DNA of 64,000 nt from Acidobacteriota bacterium (GCA_019351975.1 JABBOG010000013.1:1-64000), one strand, 5' to 3'. Counted from the first letter of the stretch, positions 1 to 10,046 are shown. The notes: generated by a model from the letters alone, not told the origin. Made by a program: numbers and translations.

Positions 1-89
1 TTCCCACCGCCATCGTCGCCAACCAGACCCCCGCATCCGGCTACAAAGCCACCCCCGGCGACCTCCTCAAACTCACCCTCACACCATGA
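1..89 (+). CDS. C-terminal end of a PASTA-like protein (partial)
   Basis: An open frame enters from the left edge (first full codon at base 3) and ends at TGA 87-89. The 28 visible residues end in [11 protein letters not shown], preceded by [13 protein letters not shown]. That pattern (a short hydrophobic strand, PA-G, then P-G-D/S and a final beta strand) resembles the last half of a PASTA repeat, found at the C-terminus of some kinases and penicillin-binding proteins. Too little is present to name the gene. It runs in the same direction as the amidase downstream. Confidence 0.5.
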   Translation, partial: PTAIVANQTPASGYKATPGDLLKLTLTP

Positions 90-180
90 CGCTCCCTCAG
101 CGCAACCCTCCGTCAACTCCTCCATAAAACGTAGCGTCCCCCATAAAGCCCTGTACCATCGAACCCAAGGAACCGCATCC

Positions 181-1758
181 ATGACCCCACGCACCCGCCT
201 CCTCGCGTTCGCTCTCTGCGCCTCTGCTGCGATCTCCTCTGCTGCGCTCTCCTCCGCGCAGACCTCCTCCTCCAATCGCTTCGAAGTCTCCGGCGCCACC
301 ATCGCCTCCACGCAAGCTGCGATCCGCAGCGGCCAAACCACCTGCCGCGCCGTCGTCGAAGCCTACCTCGCACGCATCCGCGCCTACGACCAGACCCCCA
401 TCGGCGGCCTTCGCCTCAACTCCATCATCACCCTCAACCCTCATGCTCTGGACCAAGCCGACGCCTGCGATCGCAACTTCGCCGCCACCCACGCGCTGCC
501 CCCGCTCGGCGGCATCGCCGTGCTGATCAAAGACAACTACGACACCCAGGGCCTCCAAACCACCGGCGGATCACTCGCCATGAAGGACTTCGTCCCCTCC
601 ACCGACAGCACGATGGTTGCGCGCCTCCGCGCCGCCGGTGCCATCGTCCTCGCCAAAACCAATATGGCGGAGTGGGCCTTCAGCCCCTACCTCACCGCCA
701 GCTCCATCAACGGCATCACCCGCAACCCCTACGACCTCACACGCGTCCCCGCCGGCTCCAGCGGTGGCACCGCAGCCGCCGTCGCCGCAAATCTCGGTGA
801 GTCCGGCCTCGGCACCGACACAGGCAACTCCATCCGCGGTCCAGCCTCGCACAACGACCTCGTCGGCATTCGCCCCACCATCGGCCTCACCAGCCGCGCC
901 GGCATCATCCCCCTCTTCGCCAACAACGATGTCGGCGGTCCCATGGCCCGCTCCGTCGCCGACGCAGCTGCCCTCCTCACCGTCCTCGCCGGTTTCGACC
1001 CAGCCGACCCCGTCACATCTCTCGATGCCAACCGACCTCCCGTCGACTACACCCAATCTCTCAACCCTCACAGCCTCCGTGGCGCTCGCATCGGCGTCTT
1101 CCGCCAATACATCGACACACCCACCACCGACCCTGAAGTCAAAGCCGTCACCGAACGGGCGCTTCACGCCCTCCAGCAGGAAGGTGCTGTCCTCGTCGAT
1201 CCCTTCACCATCCCCGGCTATCCGTCGCTGCTCAAAAACCTCTGGTGCGGCGACTTCCAGGCCGACCTCAACGCCTACCTCGCACAGCATCCCAACGCGC
1301 CCTATCACGACCTCGCCTCCATCGTCGCTTCTGGCCTTTATCTCCCCTATATTCAGGACGAGATCCGCGCCGCCATCGCCCCGCCGAAGCCCGACGACCG
1401 TCGCTCACCCTGCCTCGACGTGTACCACGACCCACCGAAGATCGCCTTCCGGAACGCTCTCCTCGCAGCCATGGCCAAAGATCATCTCGATGCCATCGTC
1501 TACCCCACGTGGAGCAATCCTCCCCGCAAGGTCAACGACATGAAAACTCCTGCCGGAGACAACAGTCAGGTTCTCTCGCCCCAAACCGGTTTCCCCGCAA
1601 TCACCGTTCCCATGGGCTTCACGCACGGCACGCTGCCCGCCGGCCTCACCTTCCTTGGCCCCACCTTCAGCGAACCCACGCTGATCGGCTACGCCTACGA
1701 CTTCGAACAAACCGTGAAGCAGCGCAAGGACCCACTACAGTTCCCTCCACTCAAGTAA
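181..1758 (+). CDS. Exported amidase (amidase signature family)
   Basis: A 525-residue protein with a cleavable-looking signal peptide: basic start, then an Ala-rich hydrophobic stretch ending near residue 27 (SSAQ). The amidase-signature core follows. The catalytic Lys is K117 in LIKDNYD, the cis-Ser lies in AGSSGGT (residues 191-197), and the nucleophile Ser217 is in [13 protein letters not shown], where the usual Gly before Ser is Asn. Family members hydrolyse C-N bonds of amides; the substrate cannot be read from sequence. Start ATG 181 has an AAGGAA-like site upstream. It converges on rsmB, 15 bases away. Confidence 0.9.
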   Translation: MTPRTRLLAFALCASAAISSAALSSAQTSSSNRFEVSGATIASTQAAIRSGQTTCRAVVEAYLARIRAYDQTPIGGLRLNSIITLNPHALDQADACDRNFAATHALPPLGGIAVLIKDNYDTQGLQTTGGSLAMKDFVPSTDSTMVARLRAAGAIVLAKTNMAEWAFSPYLTASSINGITRNPYDLTRVPAGSSGGTAAAVAANLGESGLGTDTGNSIRGPASHNDLVGIRPTIGLTSRAGIIPLFANNDVGGPMARSVADAAALLTVLAGFDPADPVTSLDANRPPVDYTQSLNPHSLRGARIGVFRQYIDTPTTDPEVKAVTERALHALQQEGAVLVDPFTIPGYPSLLKNLWCGDFQADLNAYLAQHPNAPYHDLASIVASGLYLPYIQDEIRAAIAPPKPDDRRSPCLDVYHDPPKIAFRNALLAAMAKDHLDAIVYPTWSNPPRKVNDMKTPAGDNSQVLSPQTGFPAITVPMGFTHGTLPAGLTFLGPTFSEPTLIGYAYDFEQTVKQRKDPLQFPPLK

Positions 1759-1773
1759 CCACCAACACCAACC

Positions 1774-3048
1774 TCACACCCGCCGAAACAGCGTCGCAAA
1801 AAATCCATCCCCCTCAAACCCCACCCCCGGCAGCGTCCGCAGATTTCCTCCGCGCACCAGCCCCTCCACCTTCCCCACCACCACCCCACGCTCCACCAGC
1901 CCCGCCAGCGTCTCCGCAACCGACACCACCTCCACTCCCTGCCGTCCCTCAATCACCTCCGCCACCACCGCCTCATTCTCCTCCCGCTCCAGCGAACACG
2001 TCGAGTACAGCAGCCTTCCCCCCTTCGCCATCCGCCCCATCGCCGCCCCCAGTATCTCTCGCTGCCGCGCCGCCTGCCGCCCAATATCCGACGGCTGCAG
2101 CCGCTGCTTGATCTCCGGATTCCGCCCCAGCGTCCCCGTCCCGCTGCACGGCACATCGCACAAAATCAGGTCGAACTCCCCCTCATCCTCCGGCAGCCGC
2201 GTCGCGTCCGCCTCCATCACCCGCACCCTCGGAGCCTCGCGCTGCATCCGCGCCGCCAGCCCCTGCACCCGCTTCGGATTCGCATCCGACGCCAGCACCT
2301 CCGCATCCGCATGCCTTCCCGCCAGAACCACCGTCTTCCCACCCGGAGCCGCGCAGCAGTCCCAAATCCTCCCTGGACTCGCACAGCTCGCCGCCGCCAG
2401 CTCCGCCACCAGCCGCGACCCATCATCCATCTGCGGCGCTCCATCCTCCGCATCCACCACCCCAAACAAACTCCCCGCCGACGGTGGCTGCTGGTCATAT
2501 CCGCACACCGCCATCGCAGCCGTCCGGCCATACTCCCGCACCCACCGCGCCACCATCCACTCCGGATGCCCCAGCCGCTCCGCAAACGCCGCCGTCGTCT
2601 CATACAGCTTCGCCTTCGGCCGAGGCTCGCGCGTCATCTTCCGCAGAATCGCATTCACCATCCCCGCCGCATGCCCATGCCCCGCCGCGCGCACCAGCTC
2701 CACCGATTCGCTCAGCGCCGCATGCGCCGGAATCCTGTCCAGATGCTCCAGCTGAAACGCCCCCATCCGCAGCGCCGTCGCCACCGGCACCGGCAGCGCC
2801 ATCTCCGGACGCTGCAGCATCGGCTGCATCCGCGCATCCAGCGCAATCTGCCACCGCAGCACACCCAGCACCAGCGTCATCGCCAAATTCCTGTCTGCCT
2901 GCGACATCGCCCCCATCGCCGGACTATGCAACAAATCATCCGAGTGCGCCGACGTTGTCGCCACCCGCTCCAGAATCGCAAACGCCGCCGACCGCGCCGG
3001 ACTGATCGCCGCATGGCTCACCGAGGATGTCTCTGCCTTAGCCTTCAT
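1774..3048 (-). CDS. rsmB: 16S rRNA (cytosine-967-C5)-methyltransferase RsmB
   Basis: About 424 residues: an N-terminal NusB-like RNA-binding helical domain, then a Rossmann-type RNA m5C methyltransferase domain. Visible motifs are the SAM-binding segment WDCCAAPGGKT, the DVPCSGTGTLGRNPEIK segment with one catalytic-region Cys, and STCSLEREENE with the other Cys. All of these are typical of Sun/RsmB enzymes that methylate C967 of 16S rRNA. ATG at 3048 is preferred; a TTG two codons upstream is possible. It follows the penicillin acylase gene on the same strand. Confidence 0.93.
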   Translation of the reverse strand: MKAKAETSSVSHAAISPARSAAFAILERVATTSAHSDDLLHSPAMGAMSQADRNLAMTLVLGVLRWQIALDARMQPMLQRPEMALPVPVATALRMGAFQLEHLDRIPAHAALSESVELVRAAGHGHAAGMVNAILRKMTREPRPKAKLYETTAAFAERLGHPEWMVARWVREYGRTAAMAVCGYDQQPPSAGSLFGVVDAEDGAPQMDDGSRLVAELAAASCASPGRIWDCCAAPGGKTVVLAGRHADAEVLASDANPKRVQGLAARMQREAPRVRVMEADATRLPEDEGEFDLILCDVPCSGTGTLGRNPEIKQRLQPSDIGRQAARQREILGAAMGRMAKGGRLLYSTCSLEREENEAVVAEVIEGRQGVEVVSVAETLAGLVERGVVVGKVEGLVRGGNLRTLPGVGFEGDGFFATLFRRV

Positions 3049-3115
3049 ATCCAACCCCTCACCCCTCGCGCCTGCGCCAGCGTCTGCACCATCGCCTGAT
3101 TATAGGTTCCGCGCC

Positions 3116-6100
3116 CTACTCCGGCGTCATCGTCAACCGGTGCGCAACCTCCACCCGCTGCAGCGGCAGCGTATACGTCCGCCCATTCAAATACGCTCCA
3201 AACTGGTCCAGAAACCACGCACTCGCCGGATTCCCCGACTCTCCCGTCGTCACATTCGCCTGCGTCGCCTCCGCATCCGCCATGTCCGCCGTAAACCGCT
3301 CGCTCGGCCCAAAGTGCAGCCCCGTCTGCTTGATCGTCGTATTGTCCCCGCTGTTCGGATGCACCCCCGTTCCCATCGCCACGCCCAGCACGGTGCTCAC
3401 TGGCGAGTGGCTTCCAAACACCGGGCTCGCAATATCGATCGGATGCGTCGGCCCGTACACCCACGTACTCAGGTTCGCCGGCGCCTTCTCAAACCGCAGC
3501 CCGCGTCCCACCGCCGTCGCCAGAAAGTCGTCCCAGCTCGCATACATCTTCGGCAGCCACCGCTGCGGCGTATGCTGCAAAATCAGCTCCAGCGCCGACG
3601 TCTTCTCCCCCCACGTATACAAGTGCAGCAGCGCATCGTCCTCCGCCGTCGCCTTTCCCTGCGTTCCCGGCGTCTTCCCGCCCTGCTTCGCCGCATACGC
3701 CTGAAACTGCGGCACCAGCAGCATCGGCCACAGCTCCGCCCGCGTCGCCGCCACAATCGTCGCCGCCGCCGAGTTCACCGCCATATTCCCGTCCCACTTC
3801 CGCAGCACATTCGCCGCCCGCGCCAATCGCGGATCCTTGTGCGTCAACGCCGAATGGTCCAGCGCATACGCCAGCCGCTGCGCCAGCAGCAAATCGAACT
3901 CCGAGTGCGTATCCATCTGGATCGCCAGCATCTGCGCCGCCGTCAACCCGCCGCCCTTCGCAATCGCCTTCGTCAGCAAGTGGTCGATCCGCTCCACCCG
4001 AAACGCATCCACCCAGTCATTCGCAATAAAGTACGCATAATCATTCGGCACAATCCGCGAGTTCGCCGTCGCAATCATCCCCGTACTCGGATCCAGCACC
4101 GACGGCAGCGCCTCATACGGTATATACCCCGACCACATCTGGTTCGCATCCAGCGCATCCACCGGCACCATCGAAATCGGCGACCCAATCGTATACGGCG
4201 TCACCGGTGCCGCCACCATCGGCGCAGCGTCCCCGCCAGCTACCGACGGCGTCGTCGCCACCTTCGGCCTCGCAGGCTTCACCACCCTCTGCCTCACCTC
4301 GCCTCTTCGCCGTCGCGGACGCACCTCATACGCCGCCAGCACCGCTCGCCCCTGCACCACCTCCGCGCTCGGCCCGCCCGACTCATCCTGGTCGTCCTCC
4401 TCCGGCGTCGCATCCGGCATCACAAACGGCTGCGTCGCCCTCGGCCGCTGCACCGCCGGTCCACGTATCGGAATCCGCCCCACCAGGTGATATCCAATGT
4501 GCTGCCCATCCGCATACACCATGTTCTGCGACACGCTCCCAAACCCCGCGAACGCCGCCACCAGTGACGCCGCATCCGTCGCCGCATCCACCCCATACAG
4601 CGGCGACGTCACCGTCGTCGCACCATAGATCGGCCACGCCAGCGCCAGTGCCCGTCCGCCCGACTTGTACAGCTCCGAGATCATCGGTGCCGGAATCGAC
4701 TTGTTCCCCAACGGTGCCGTCACCGTCATCGCATCCATCGTCACATCGTCGCCCATCCGCACCCGTATCAGCTCCCGATGATGCTCCACCGGTGCCCACG
4801 TCCGGTCCGGCCGCTCATACTCCATCCCATCGCCCGTCCCGCGCACATGCTCCACCAGCACATCCTGCACATCCGCTCCCGAGTTCGTGAACCCCCACGC
4901 CACATGCGCATTCCTTCCCACCACCACAAACGGCACCCCCGGCAGCGTAAATCCCGCCACATCCAGCGGCATCGCCCCACTCGCATGCAGCCCCGCCTCA
5001 TACCAGATGTCCGGAGCCGTCAGCCCCAGGTGCATATCGTTCGACAACAACGGTGCTCCCGTCGCCGTATGGCTCCCCGCCACCACCCAGTTATTCGAAC
5101 CCGCCCTGCACCCCTCGCATCCTCCCTGCGCTCCCCGCATGCCAATCCCCGCCGCCTGCATCGCCCGCTCCGCCGCCACCAGATCCTGCGCTCGGCTCCA
5201 GCTCCTCCCCACCCACCCCGCCTCGATCACGCCCTTCCCCGCGCCGCATCCCTCCTCACACCGCGACTGCGTCCTGTCCAGCGGTATCTGCTCCACCGGC
5301 GTCGTCGGCGACGTCAAATCGTTCGGCGTCTGCATCGGCGGCTCGTCCCTCCACGACCCCACCGGATACAAATCCGCCATCAGACTCGCTGGCAAATGCT
5401 GAGCCAGCGCCTCCCGGTTCAGCTTCGTCGGAAACTCCGTCGCCAGGTCCTGGCTCATCACCAGCGCAATCAGCAGCGAATCCCTCGGCAGCCACGGCCG
5501 CGGCGCATAGTGCAGCAGGTGAAACTCAATCGGCAGCGTGCTCCCATGCCCCTCGATGAACGCATTCACACCGCGCGCATACGCCTCCAGCTGCTCCCTC
5601 TGGTCCGCCGGCAGAGCCGTCTCCGCCCTGTCCGCCGCCGCCCGTAGCTGCAGCATCCGCTGCATCCGGTCATGCTCCACCAGCGACGGCCCCAATATCT
5701 CCGCTAGCTCCCCCGCCCCATGTCTCCGCAGCGCATCCATCTGAAACAGCCTGTCCGAAGCCGTCACATACCCCTGCGCAAACAGCAGATCATCCAGCCC
5801 CGCCGCGCGGATCGTCGGCACCCCCCGCGCATCCCGCGTCACCGTCACCGCCGCCGCCAGCCCCTTCACACCCACCGACCCATCCAGCAGCCCTTCATTC
5901 TCCGGCAGCGCCGCCCGCATATCGTGCCGCAGAATCATCGCCGCCGCCAGCACAAACAGCACCAGCGCACCCACCACACCCGCCGCCCATCGCACCAGCC
6001 TCGGATGCCCGCCCAGCCTGAACCCCGCGCGCCGTGGCGGCTCTTCCTCCACCGTCGCGCGTGCCCAGCGCCTCCGTGCCTGCGTCCCGTCCGTATGCGT

Positions 6101-6142
6101 CTCGTCAGAAAATGGTGTATCGTCAGAAAAATTCGGTGTCAT
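3116..6142 (-). CDS. Penicillin acylase family protein, membrane-anchored
   Basis: A 1008-residue Ntn-hydrolase precursor. A basic N-terminal tail is followed by one membrane segment (about residues 52-70), so the enzyme is probably anchored with its catalytic part outside the cytoplasm. The nucleophile expected after autoproteolysis is Ser349, in CRAGSNNWVVAG. The downstream SNDMHLGL and 'P-D-I-W-Y-E-A-G-L' segments are also typical. Such enzymes cleave amides such as penicillins or acyl-homoserine lactones; the real substrate is unknown. An insert rich in Pro and Arg lies around residues 590-640. Confidence 0.9.
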   Translation of the reverse strand: MTPNFSDDTPFSDETHTDGTQARRRWARATVEEEPPRRAGFRLGGHPRLVRWAAGVVGALVLFVLAAAMILRHDMRAALPENEGLLDGSVGVKGLAAAVTVTRDARGVPTIRAAGLDDLLFAQGYVTASDRLFQMDALRRHGAGELAEILGPSLVEHDRMQRMLQLRAAADRAETALPADQREQLEAYARGVNAFIEGHGSTLPIEFHLLHYAPRPWLPRDSLLIALVMSQDLATEFPTKLNREALAQHLPASLMADLYPVGSWRDEPPMQTPNDLTSPTTPVEQIPLDRTQSRCEEGCGAGKGVIEAGWVGRSWSRAQDLVAAERAMQAAGIGMRGAQGGCEGCRAGSNNWVVAGSHTATGAPLLSNDMHLGLTAPDIWYEAGLHASGAMPLDVAGFTLPGVPFVVVGRNAHVAWGFTNSGADVQDVLVEHVRGTGDGMEYERPDRTWAPVEHHRELIRVRMGDDVTMDAMTVTAPLGNKSIPAPMISELYKSGGRALALAWPIYGATTVTSPLYGVDAATDAASLVAAFAGFGSVSQNMVYADGQHIGYHLVGRIPIRGPAVQRPRATQPFVMPDATPEEDDQDESGGPSAEVVQGRAVLAAYEVRPRRRRGEVRQRVVKPARPKVATTPSVAGGDAAPMVAAPVTPYTIGSPISMVPVDALDANQMWSGYIPYEALPSVLDPSTGMIATANSRIVPNDYAYFIANDWVDAFRVERIDHLLTKAIAKGGGLTAAQMLAIQMDTHSEFDLLLAQRLAYALDHSALTHKDPRLARAANVLRKWDGNMAVNSAAATIVAATRAELWPMLLVPQFQAYAAKQGGKTPGTQGKATAEDDALLHLYTWGEKTSALELILQHTPQRWLPKMYASWDDFLATAVGRGLRFEKAPANLSTWVYGPTHPIDIASPVFGSHSPVSTVLGVAMGTGVHPNSGDNTTIKQTGLHFGPSERFTADMADAEATQANVTTGESGNPASAWFLDQFGAYLNGRTYTLPLQRVEVAHRLTMTPE

Positions 6143-6260
6143 AGCCTACTCAAGATTCTAAGGCGAACCGCCGCTCCCACAAGCGATCCCCACAAATCCA
6201 CCCGCACCCTGCATCGCTTTGCATTTTTCACCCTCTCCCTCTACTCTCGATTCACCACCT

Positions 6261-6677
6261 ATGCGCCTCCGCCCTCGCCACTACGTCCTCATCGCCATCA
6301 TCATCGGCATCTTCGTCTTCAACATCGTCCGCCACCGCCACGACCGCGAAACCGCCCACCTCAACACCCAGCCCGCTCCCATCGTCGTCACCGGCCCCCG
6401 CCTCAACACCCCCGCCTGGGCCGCCTTCGACCACGCCGCCAGCCTCCGCGACGCCCCCAACACCGACTTCCAGCCCGCCCTCGCCGACCTCCAGATGCTC
6501 ATCCCCCTCGAACCCAACCAGAGCGACGGCCACATCGCCGACATCCACGGCTGCCTCACCTGGCTCGAGTTCTATCGCCAGGGCATGGCCCAGGCCACTC
6601 CCGACCCCAAAATGAAGCAACGCAGCCAGACCCACATCCAGAACTGCGTCAAATACCACCTCGACACCACCAGCTAA
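6261..6677 (+). CDS. Hypothetical protein with one N-terminal membrane segment
   Basis: A 138-residue protein starting at ATG 6261; a TTG 14 codons upstream is also in frame but less likely. The N-terminus MRLRPRHYVLIAIIIGIFVF is a basic head followed by a hydrophobic segment, so it is probably an inner-membrane anchor with the rest in the periplasm. The body is mostly charged helix, with no recognised domain. Its genuine coding status is supported by the conserved-looking strong third-position C bias shared with neighbours. Divergent from the penicillin acylase gene. Confidence 0.7.
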   Translation: MRLRPRHYVLIAIIIGIFVFNIVRHRHDRETAHLNTQPAPIVVTGPRLNTPAWAAFDHAASLRDAPNTDFQPALADLQMLIPLEPNQSDGHIADIHGCLTWLEFYRQGMAQATPDPKMKQRSQTHIQNCVKYHLDTTS

Positions 6678-6727
6678 CCCCACGCCTTAACCTGCTTCTC
6701 CACCCAGCCTCCTTTCCCCTCACCACT

Positions 6728-8083
6728 TCAGAAATACACAGTCCAATTCGCCAGCACATTCAGCGCATTCGGAACCCGCGGCGTGATCGCCGGCCCGGCA
6801 ACATAGCTCACTCCCAGGCTCACATACTCCCCGCGTGACACATGCATCGAGTAGCTCCCCGTCAACGTCGTTCCCGCCCGCCACACCGTCTTTCCTTCAG
6901 CGACATACTTGTCCGTAAAAACCCTGCTGTAGCCCGTCCGCGACGCCACCACCGACAGAAGATCATCCGGCCGCGACCGCACCGGTGCCTCTTCATAAAC
7001 CCGCGCCTCGTAGTAGCGCGAGTACGCATCCATCTGTTCCGGCACCGTCATAAACGATCCTCCAGCATAGATCCCCTGCTTCGGATGCTCCCTGTTCGTC
7101 TTCACAAACTGATAATCCATCAGCGCATAACCACAATAGTTCCCTGACTCCATCCTCCCCGTCGCCTCATTCTTGTAATCCGTCGTGTTATAGATCAGGC
7201 CTCCGCGCAACCAAGCCTCGCGTGCGCTGGTGCCCGCTTCCCGCTGATACCCTCCTTCATTGATCAGCACCAGCTTGTCCCCATGCGGAATGAACCGGAA
7301 CCCCGTGTGATTGCGTGCCACCTCCGTCGGCCCCCCATTCGGATCGAAGCTTCGCTGCGCCGCCGTCTTCAGGTACGTATTCCCAGGCCCCCGAAACCGA
7401 ACGTTGAACGACGGAGCCGTCATCGGAAAGTACGACATCCCCGCCTCGTACGGCAACACCGCATACACGCCCTGCGATCCCGACGCCGTCGATCCTCCCA
7501 CAAACAGACCAACGAAGTTCATGTTGTTCGCAATGTACCCCGCCTTCACCTCCACCCGGTCGTTCCCAAACTCCTTGTATACATAAAGAGCCCACAGCTG
7601 CAGCGTCTTCGGGCCGGCAGGGTTCCAGCTCACCCAGTTCCAGTCTGCTCCCATGTACAACTGTGCTTTCCGCAGGTGTAGCTGGCGAAGATCGAACGCG
7701 AGAATCGGCTGCGCAAACATCGACTCGAAGGGCCGCTCCCCCACATACACCTGCGCATCGGCAGCCACCGGAGCAGCCAGCACATTCTGTGTGTACTGCG
7801 GCCCCGTAATCAATCGAAACGCAATCCCCTTGCGAAAAAGGTCCCGCCGAAATCCCGAAGCATCGCTGATCACACTGTCCGAAAACGTCGGCATCGAGGC
7901 TTCGCCGCCAAGATAGTTCAGGTCCTCAATCGAACGCGCACTCGGCTTCGGTGCATCCGGAAGCACCGGGCTATTATCCCTGCTCTGCGCACCTCCCCCA
8001 ACACCGCCGCACAGCATCAGCGCCAGCACCATCCCCCATATCCTTCGGACGTTCCTCGCCTGCATCTCTCTTGCACCCATCAT
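6728..8083 (-). CDS. Outer-membrane porin, OprB-like
   Basis: About 451 residues with an N-terminal signal peptide (hydrophobic segment near residues 15-32, ending GGGAQS). The mature part is rich in alternating aromatic and polar residues and ends in ...LANWTVYF, a C-terminal Phe signature of outer-membrane barrels. Segments such as LYMGADWNWVSWNPAG, GGLIYNTTDYKNEATGR and the final strand set resemble the carbohydrate-selective porin OprB family. Sugar uptake is inferred from the family only. ATG 8083, 8080 or 8065 could be the start. Confidence 0.72.
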   Translation of the reverse strand: MMGAREMQARNVRRIWGMVLALMLCGGVGGGAQSRDNSPVLPDAPKPSARSIEDLNYLGGEASMPTFSDSVISDASGFRRDLFRKGIAFRLITGPQYTQNVLAAPVAADAQVYVGERPFESMFAQPILAFDLRQLHLRKAQLYMGADWNWVSWNPAGPKTLQLWALYVYKEFGNDRVEVKAGYIANNMNFVGLFVGGSTASGSQGVYAVLPYEAGMSYFPMTAPSFNVRFRGPGNTYLKTAAQRSFDPNGGPTEVARNHTGFRFIPHGDKLVLINEGGYQREAGTSAREAWLRGGLIYNTTDYKNEATGRMESGNYCGYALMDYQFVKTNREHPKQGIYAGGSFMTVPEQMDAYSRYYEARVYEEAPVRSRPDDLLSVVASRTGYSRVFTDKYVAEGKTVWRAGTTLTGSYSMHVSRGEYVSLGVSYVAGPAITPRVPNALNVLANWTVYF

Positions 8084-8217
8084 CTCTCTCGCAGCACGAA
8101 CGCGTTTCGCGCCGCCAGATTCATCTGCATTGGTTCACAATCAAAATACACTCTACCTGCACCAAATCCCTCCCCCCGAAGACCTGCACCCCAGCGATAC
8201 AGTAGAGACATACGCCC

Positions 8218-8511
8218 ATGCCCACCCCCGACATCCTCTCCCTCCTCCGCGACTGCTACACCCAAAACCGCAACATCGTCGACGCCGGCCTCATCCAGTC
8301 CGCCACCCTCACCCCCGACGCCGACGCCCCCGGCGCCAACATCCCCGGCCTTCCCCCCCGCCACATCGCCCGCATCGCCCTCCGCGCCCCCACCTCCGAC
8401 GACGCCGCCAACGCCCAGCTCCTCGCCCAGATCGAAAACCGCCTCCTCGGCCATCCCTCCATCTCCCGCGTCGAGCTCACCCTCCTCCCGCCCCTCTTCC
8501 CCATCCTCTAA
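8218..8511 (+). CDS. Small DUF59/MIP18-like protein
   Basis: A 97-residue protein. The N-terminal LLRDCYTQNRNIVDAGLIQS matches the start of the DUF59 (MIP18) fold of iron-sulfur assembly factors, which usually reads 'D-P-E-...-N-I-V-D-L-G-L-I'. The usual reactive Cys of the following T-x3-C-P segment is missing: the equivalent region is RAPTSDDA. The C-terminal helix-strand 'A-Q-I-E-N-R-L-L...I-S-R-V-E-L-T-L-L' is retained. The fold assignment is moderate; an iron-sulfur role is doubtful without the Cys. Divergent from the porin gene. Confidence 0.65.
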   Translation: MPTPDILSLLRDCYTQNRNIVDAGLIQSATLTPDADAPGANIPGLPPRHIARIALRAPTSDDAANAQLLAQIENRLLGHPSISRVELTLLPPLFPIL

Positions 8512-8634
8512 GTCCTTCCCAACCAACCCAGCCGCCCCGCCCCAACGTCCTACTACCGTTCAGCTTGGCCGAAGGCTGCCGCTCGCCTTCGCCCGTCCAA
8601 AATCTCACTCCCACTGCCACATAAGGAGCCACAC

Positions 8635-9327
8635 ATGAAAAAAACCCTTGCAGCCCTCACCCTCAGCGCCTTCGCCGCAGCCGTCTCCCTCCCCGCCCTC
8701 GCGCAGAACGGCGCAGACGCCGAGCTCACCCAGGCCAGCCAGATCATCCAGCAGATGACCGGACCGCAGCAGCCCTCCGGCATCCCCACCGACGTCCTCA
8801 CCAACGCCAAGTGCATCGCCGTCATCCCCAAGCTCCTCAAAGCCGGCTTCGGCTTCGGCGCTGAGCACGGCAACGGCGTCGTCACCTGCAAACTCGCCAA
8901 CGGCCACTGGAGCCCGCCCGCGCCCTTCAGCATGACCGGCGGCAGCTTCGGCCTCCAGATCGGTGGTGAAGAGGTCGCCTACATCATGCTCGCCATGACC
9001 GATCAAGGCATGCAGGCCATCATGTCCGGCCACTTCAAAGTCGGTGCCGGCGTCAACGCCGCCGCCGGTCCCGTCGGCCGCGACGCCTCCGCCTCCGCCG
9101 GCTGGAAGGGTGCCTCACTCCTCAGCTACTCCCGCTCCAAAGGTGCCTACGCCGGCGCCACCCTCAACGGCACCGAACTCAATCAGGACCACGCCAAAAC
9201 CAAGGAGCTCTACGGTAAGGAACTCCCCTTCAACAGCATCCTCGACGGCGGCGTTCACATGCCCGACCAAAGTGCCGCCACCCAGTTCGTCCACACCGTC
9301 AACCAGGCCGTTGAAAACGCTCACTAA
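8635..9327 (+). CDS. Exported SYLF (Ysc84) domain protein
   Basis: A 230-residue protein with a clear signal peptide (MKKTLAALTLSAFAAAVSLP, cleavage near ALAQ). It then carries a SYLF/Ysc84 lipid-binding domain: IPTDVLTNAKCIAVIPKLLK, GGSFGLQIGGEEV, the VGRDASAS region and LLSYSRSKGAYAG. Family members bind phosphoinositides in yeast; bacterial periplasmic copies have no fixed role. A good ribosome site (AAGGAG) lies just before ATG 8635. A paralogue is encoded at 53684-54415 on the other strand. Confidence 0.9.
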   Translation: MKKTLAALTLSAFAAAVSLPALAQNGADAELTQASQIIQQMTGPQQPSGIPTDVLTNAKCIAVIPKLLKAGFGFGAEHGNGVVTCKLANGHWSPPAPFSMTGGSFGLQIGGEEVAYIMLAMTDQGMQAIMSGHFKVGAGVNAAAGPVGRDASASAGWKGASLLSYSRSKGAYAGATLNGTELNQDHAKTKELYGKELPFNSILDGGVHMPDQSAATQFVHTVNQAVENAH

Positions 9328-9336
9328 CCCTCATCC

Positions 9337-9371
9337 GGCAACCCATCTCTCCCCCCGAGACGTGGGTTGCC
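9337..9371. terminator. Hairpin between convergent genes
   Basis: Arms GGCAACCCA (9337-9345) and TGGGTTGCC (9363-9371) pair perfectly, with an inner TCTC/GAGA pairing around a C-run loop. It lies between the convergent SYLF and TetR genes and could end both transcripts. Its core (CCCA..TCTC / GAGA..TGGG) recurs at 13917 and, less exactly, at 51616. Confidence 0.6.
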
Positions 9372-9381
9372 ACCCCCATCC

Positions 9382-9975
9382 TCAAGCAGCGCCCTTCCTC
9401 GACCCCGCAATCAAAATCTCCACCAGCCGCCGCGCACTTGCCTCCCACCCCGGCATCGCCGTCGTATAAAACACTCCCACCAGCGCCCTCACAAAGTCGT
9501 CCGGGTTCGTCTCCGACCGCAAATCCCCGCTCGCCATCGCGCGCTGCACCGAACCCGCAAACGCCCCGTGAATCAGCGGTCGCGCCCCCTCCATCAGACG
9601 CGCCGTCCCTCCCGCAACCGCATTCATCGCTGGAAGAATCAGCATCTTCCCAGCCACATGGTCGATGAACAGCAGCATCCACGCGCGCAACGCCTCCACG
9701 GGCGGCATCTCACCCGCAAACCGCTCCGCCGCTGCCGCCAGCTTCTCCACCTCGTTCCGGTACACAGCCTCAATCAGCGCATCGCGCGTCGGAAAATGAC
9801 GGTACAGCGTGCCCGGCCCAACCCTCGCCCGACGCGCAATATCGTCCATGCTCGCAGCCTCTCCGTCGCGCGTGAAAACCTCTTTCGCAATCCCCAGAAT
9901 GTGCTCGCGGTTCCGCTGCGCATCCGCCCGTGGCCTCCGCTCCACCGTCGCTGGCAAAACCGTCTCCTTCGGCAT
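9382..9975 (-). CDS. TetR family transcriptional regulator
   Basis: A 197-residue regulator. The N-terminal helix-turn-helix is ASMDDIARRARVGPGTLYRH, a textbook TetR DNA-binding segment, at about residues 41-60. The C-terminal ligand domain shows no family-specific residues. It is divergent from the NAD(P)-reductase gene at 10096, with 120 bases between the starts and a 17-base palindrome in the gap. Control of that reductase is therefore the obvious inference. Confidence 0.9.
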   Translation of the reverse strand: MPKETVLPATVERRPRADAQRNREHILGIAKEVFTRDGEAASMDDIARRARVGPGTLYRHFPTRDALIEAVYRNEVEKLAAAAERFAGEMPPVEALRAWMLLFIDHVAGKMLILPAMNAVAGGTARLMEGARPLIHGAFAGSVQRAMASGDLRSETNPDDFVRALVGVFYTTAMPGWEASARRLVEILIAGSRKGAA

Positions 9976-10029
9976 ACCTCAGTCTACAAAAGATTTTGCA
10001 ACCGGAGCCGCTCTCCACTTATCTTACAT

Positions 10030-10046
10030 ACGGAGACTGCCTCCGT
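10030..10046. promoter_or_regulatory. Palindrome, candidate TetR operator
   Basis: ACGGAGACTGCCTCCGT has perfect 6-base arms (ACGGAG/CTCCGT) around 5 bases. It lies midway between the divergent TetR and reductase genes, where a TetR dimer would be expected to bind. The assignment is by position and symmetry only. Confidence 0.5.
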
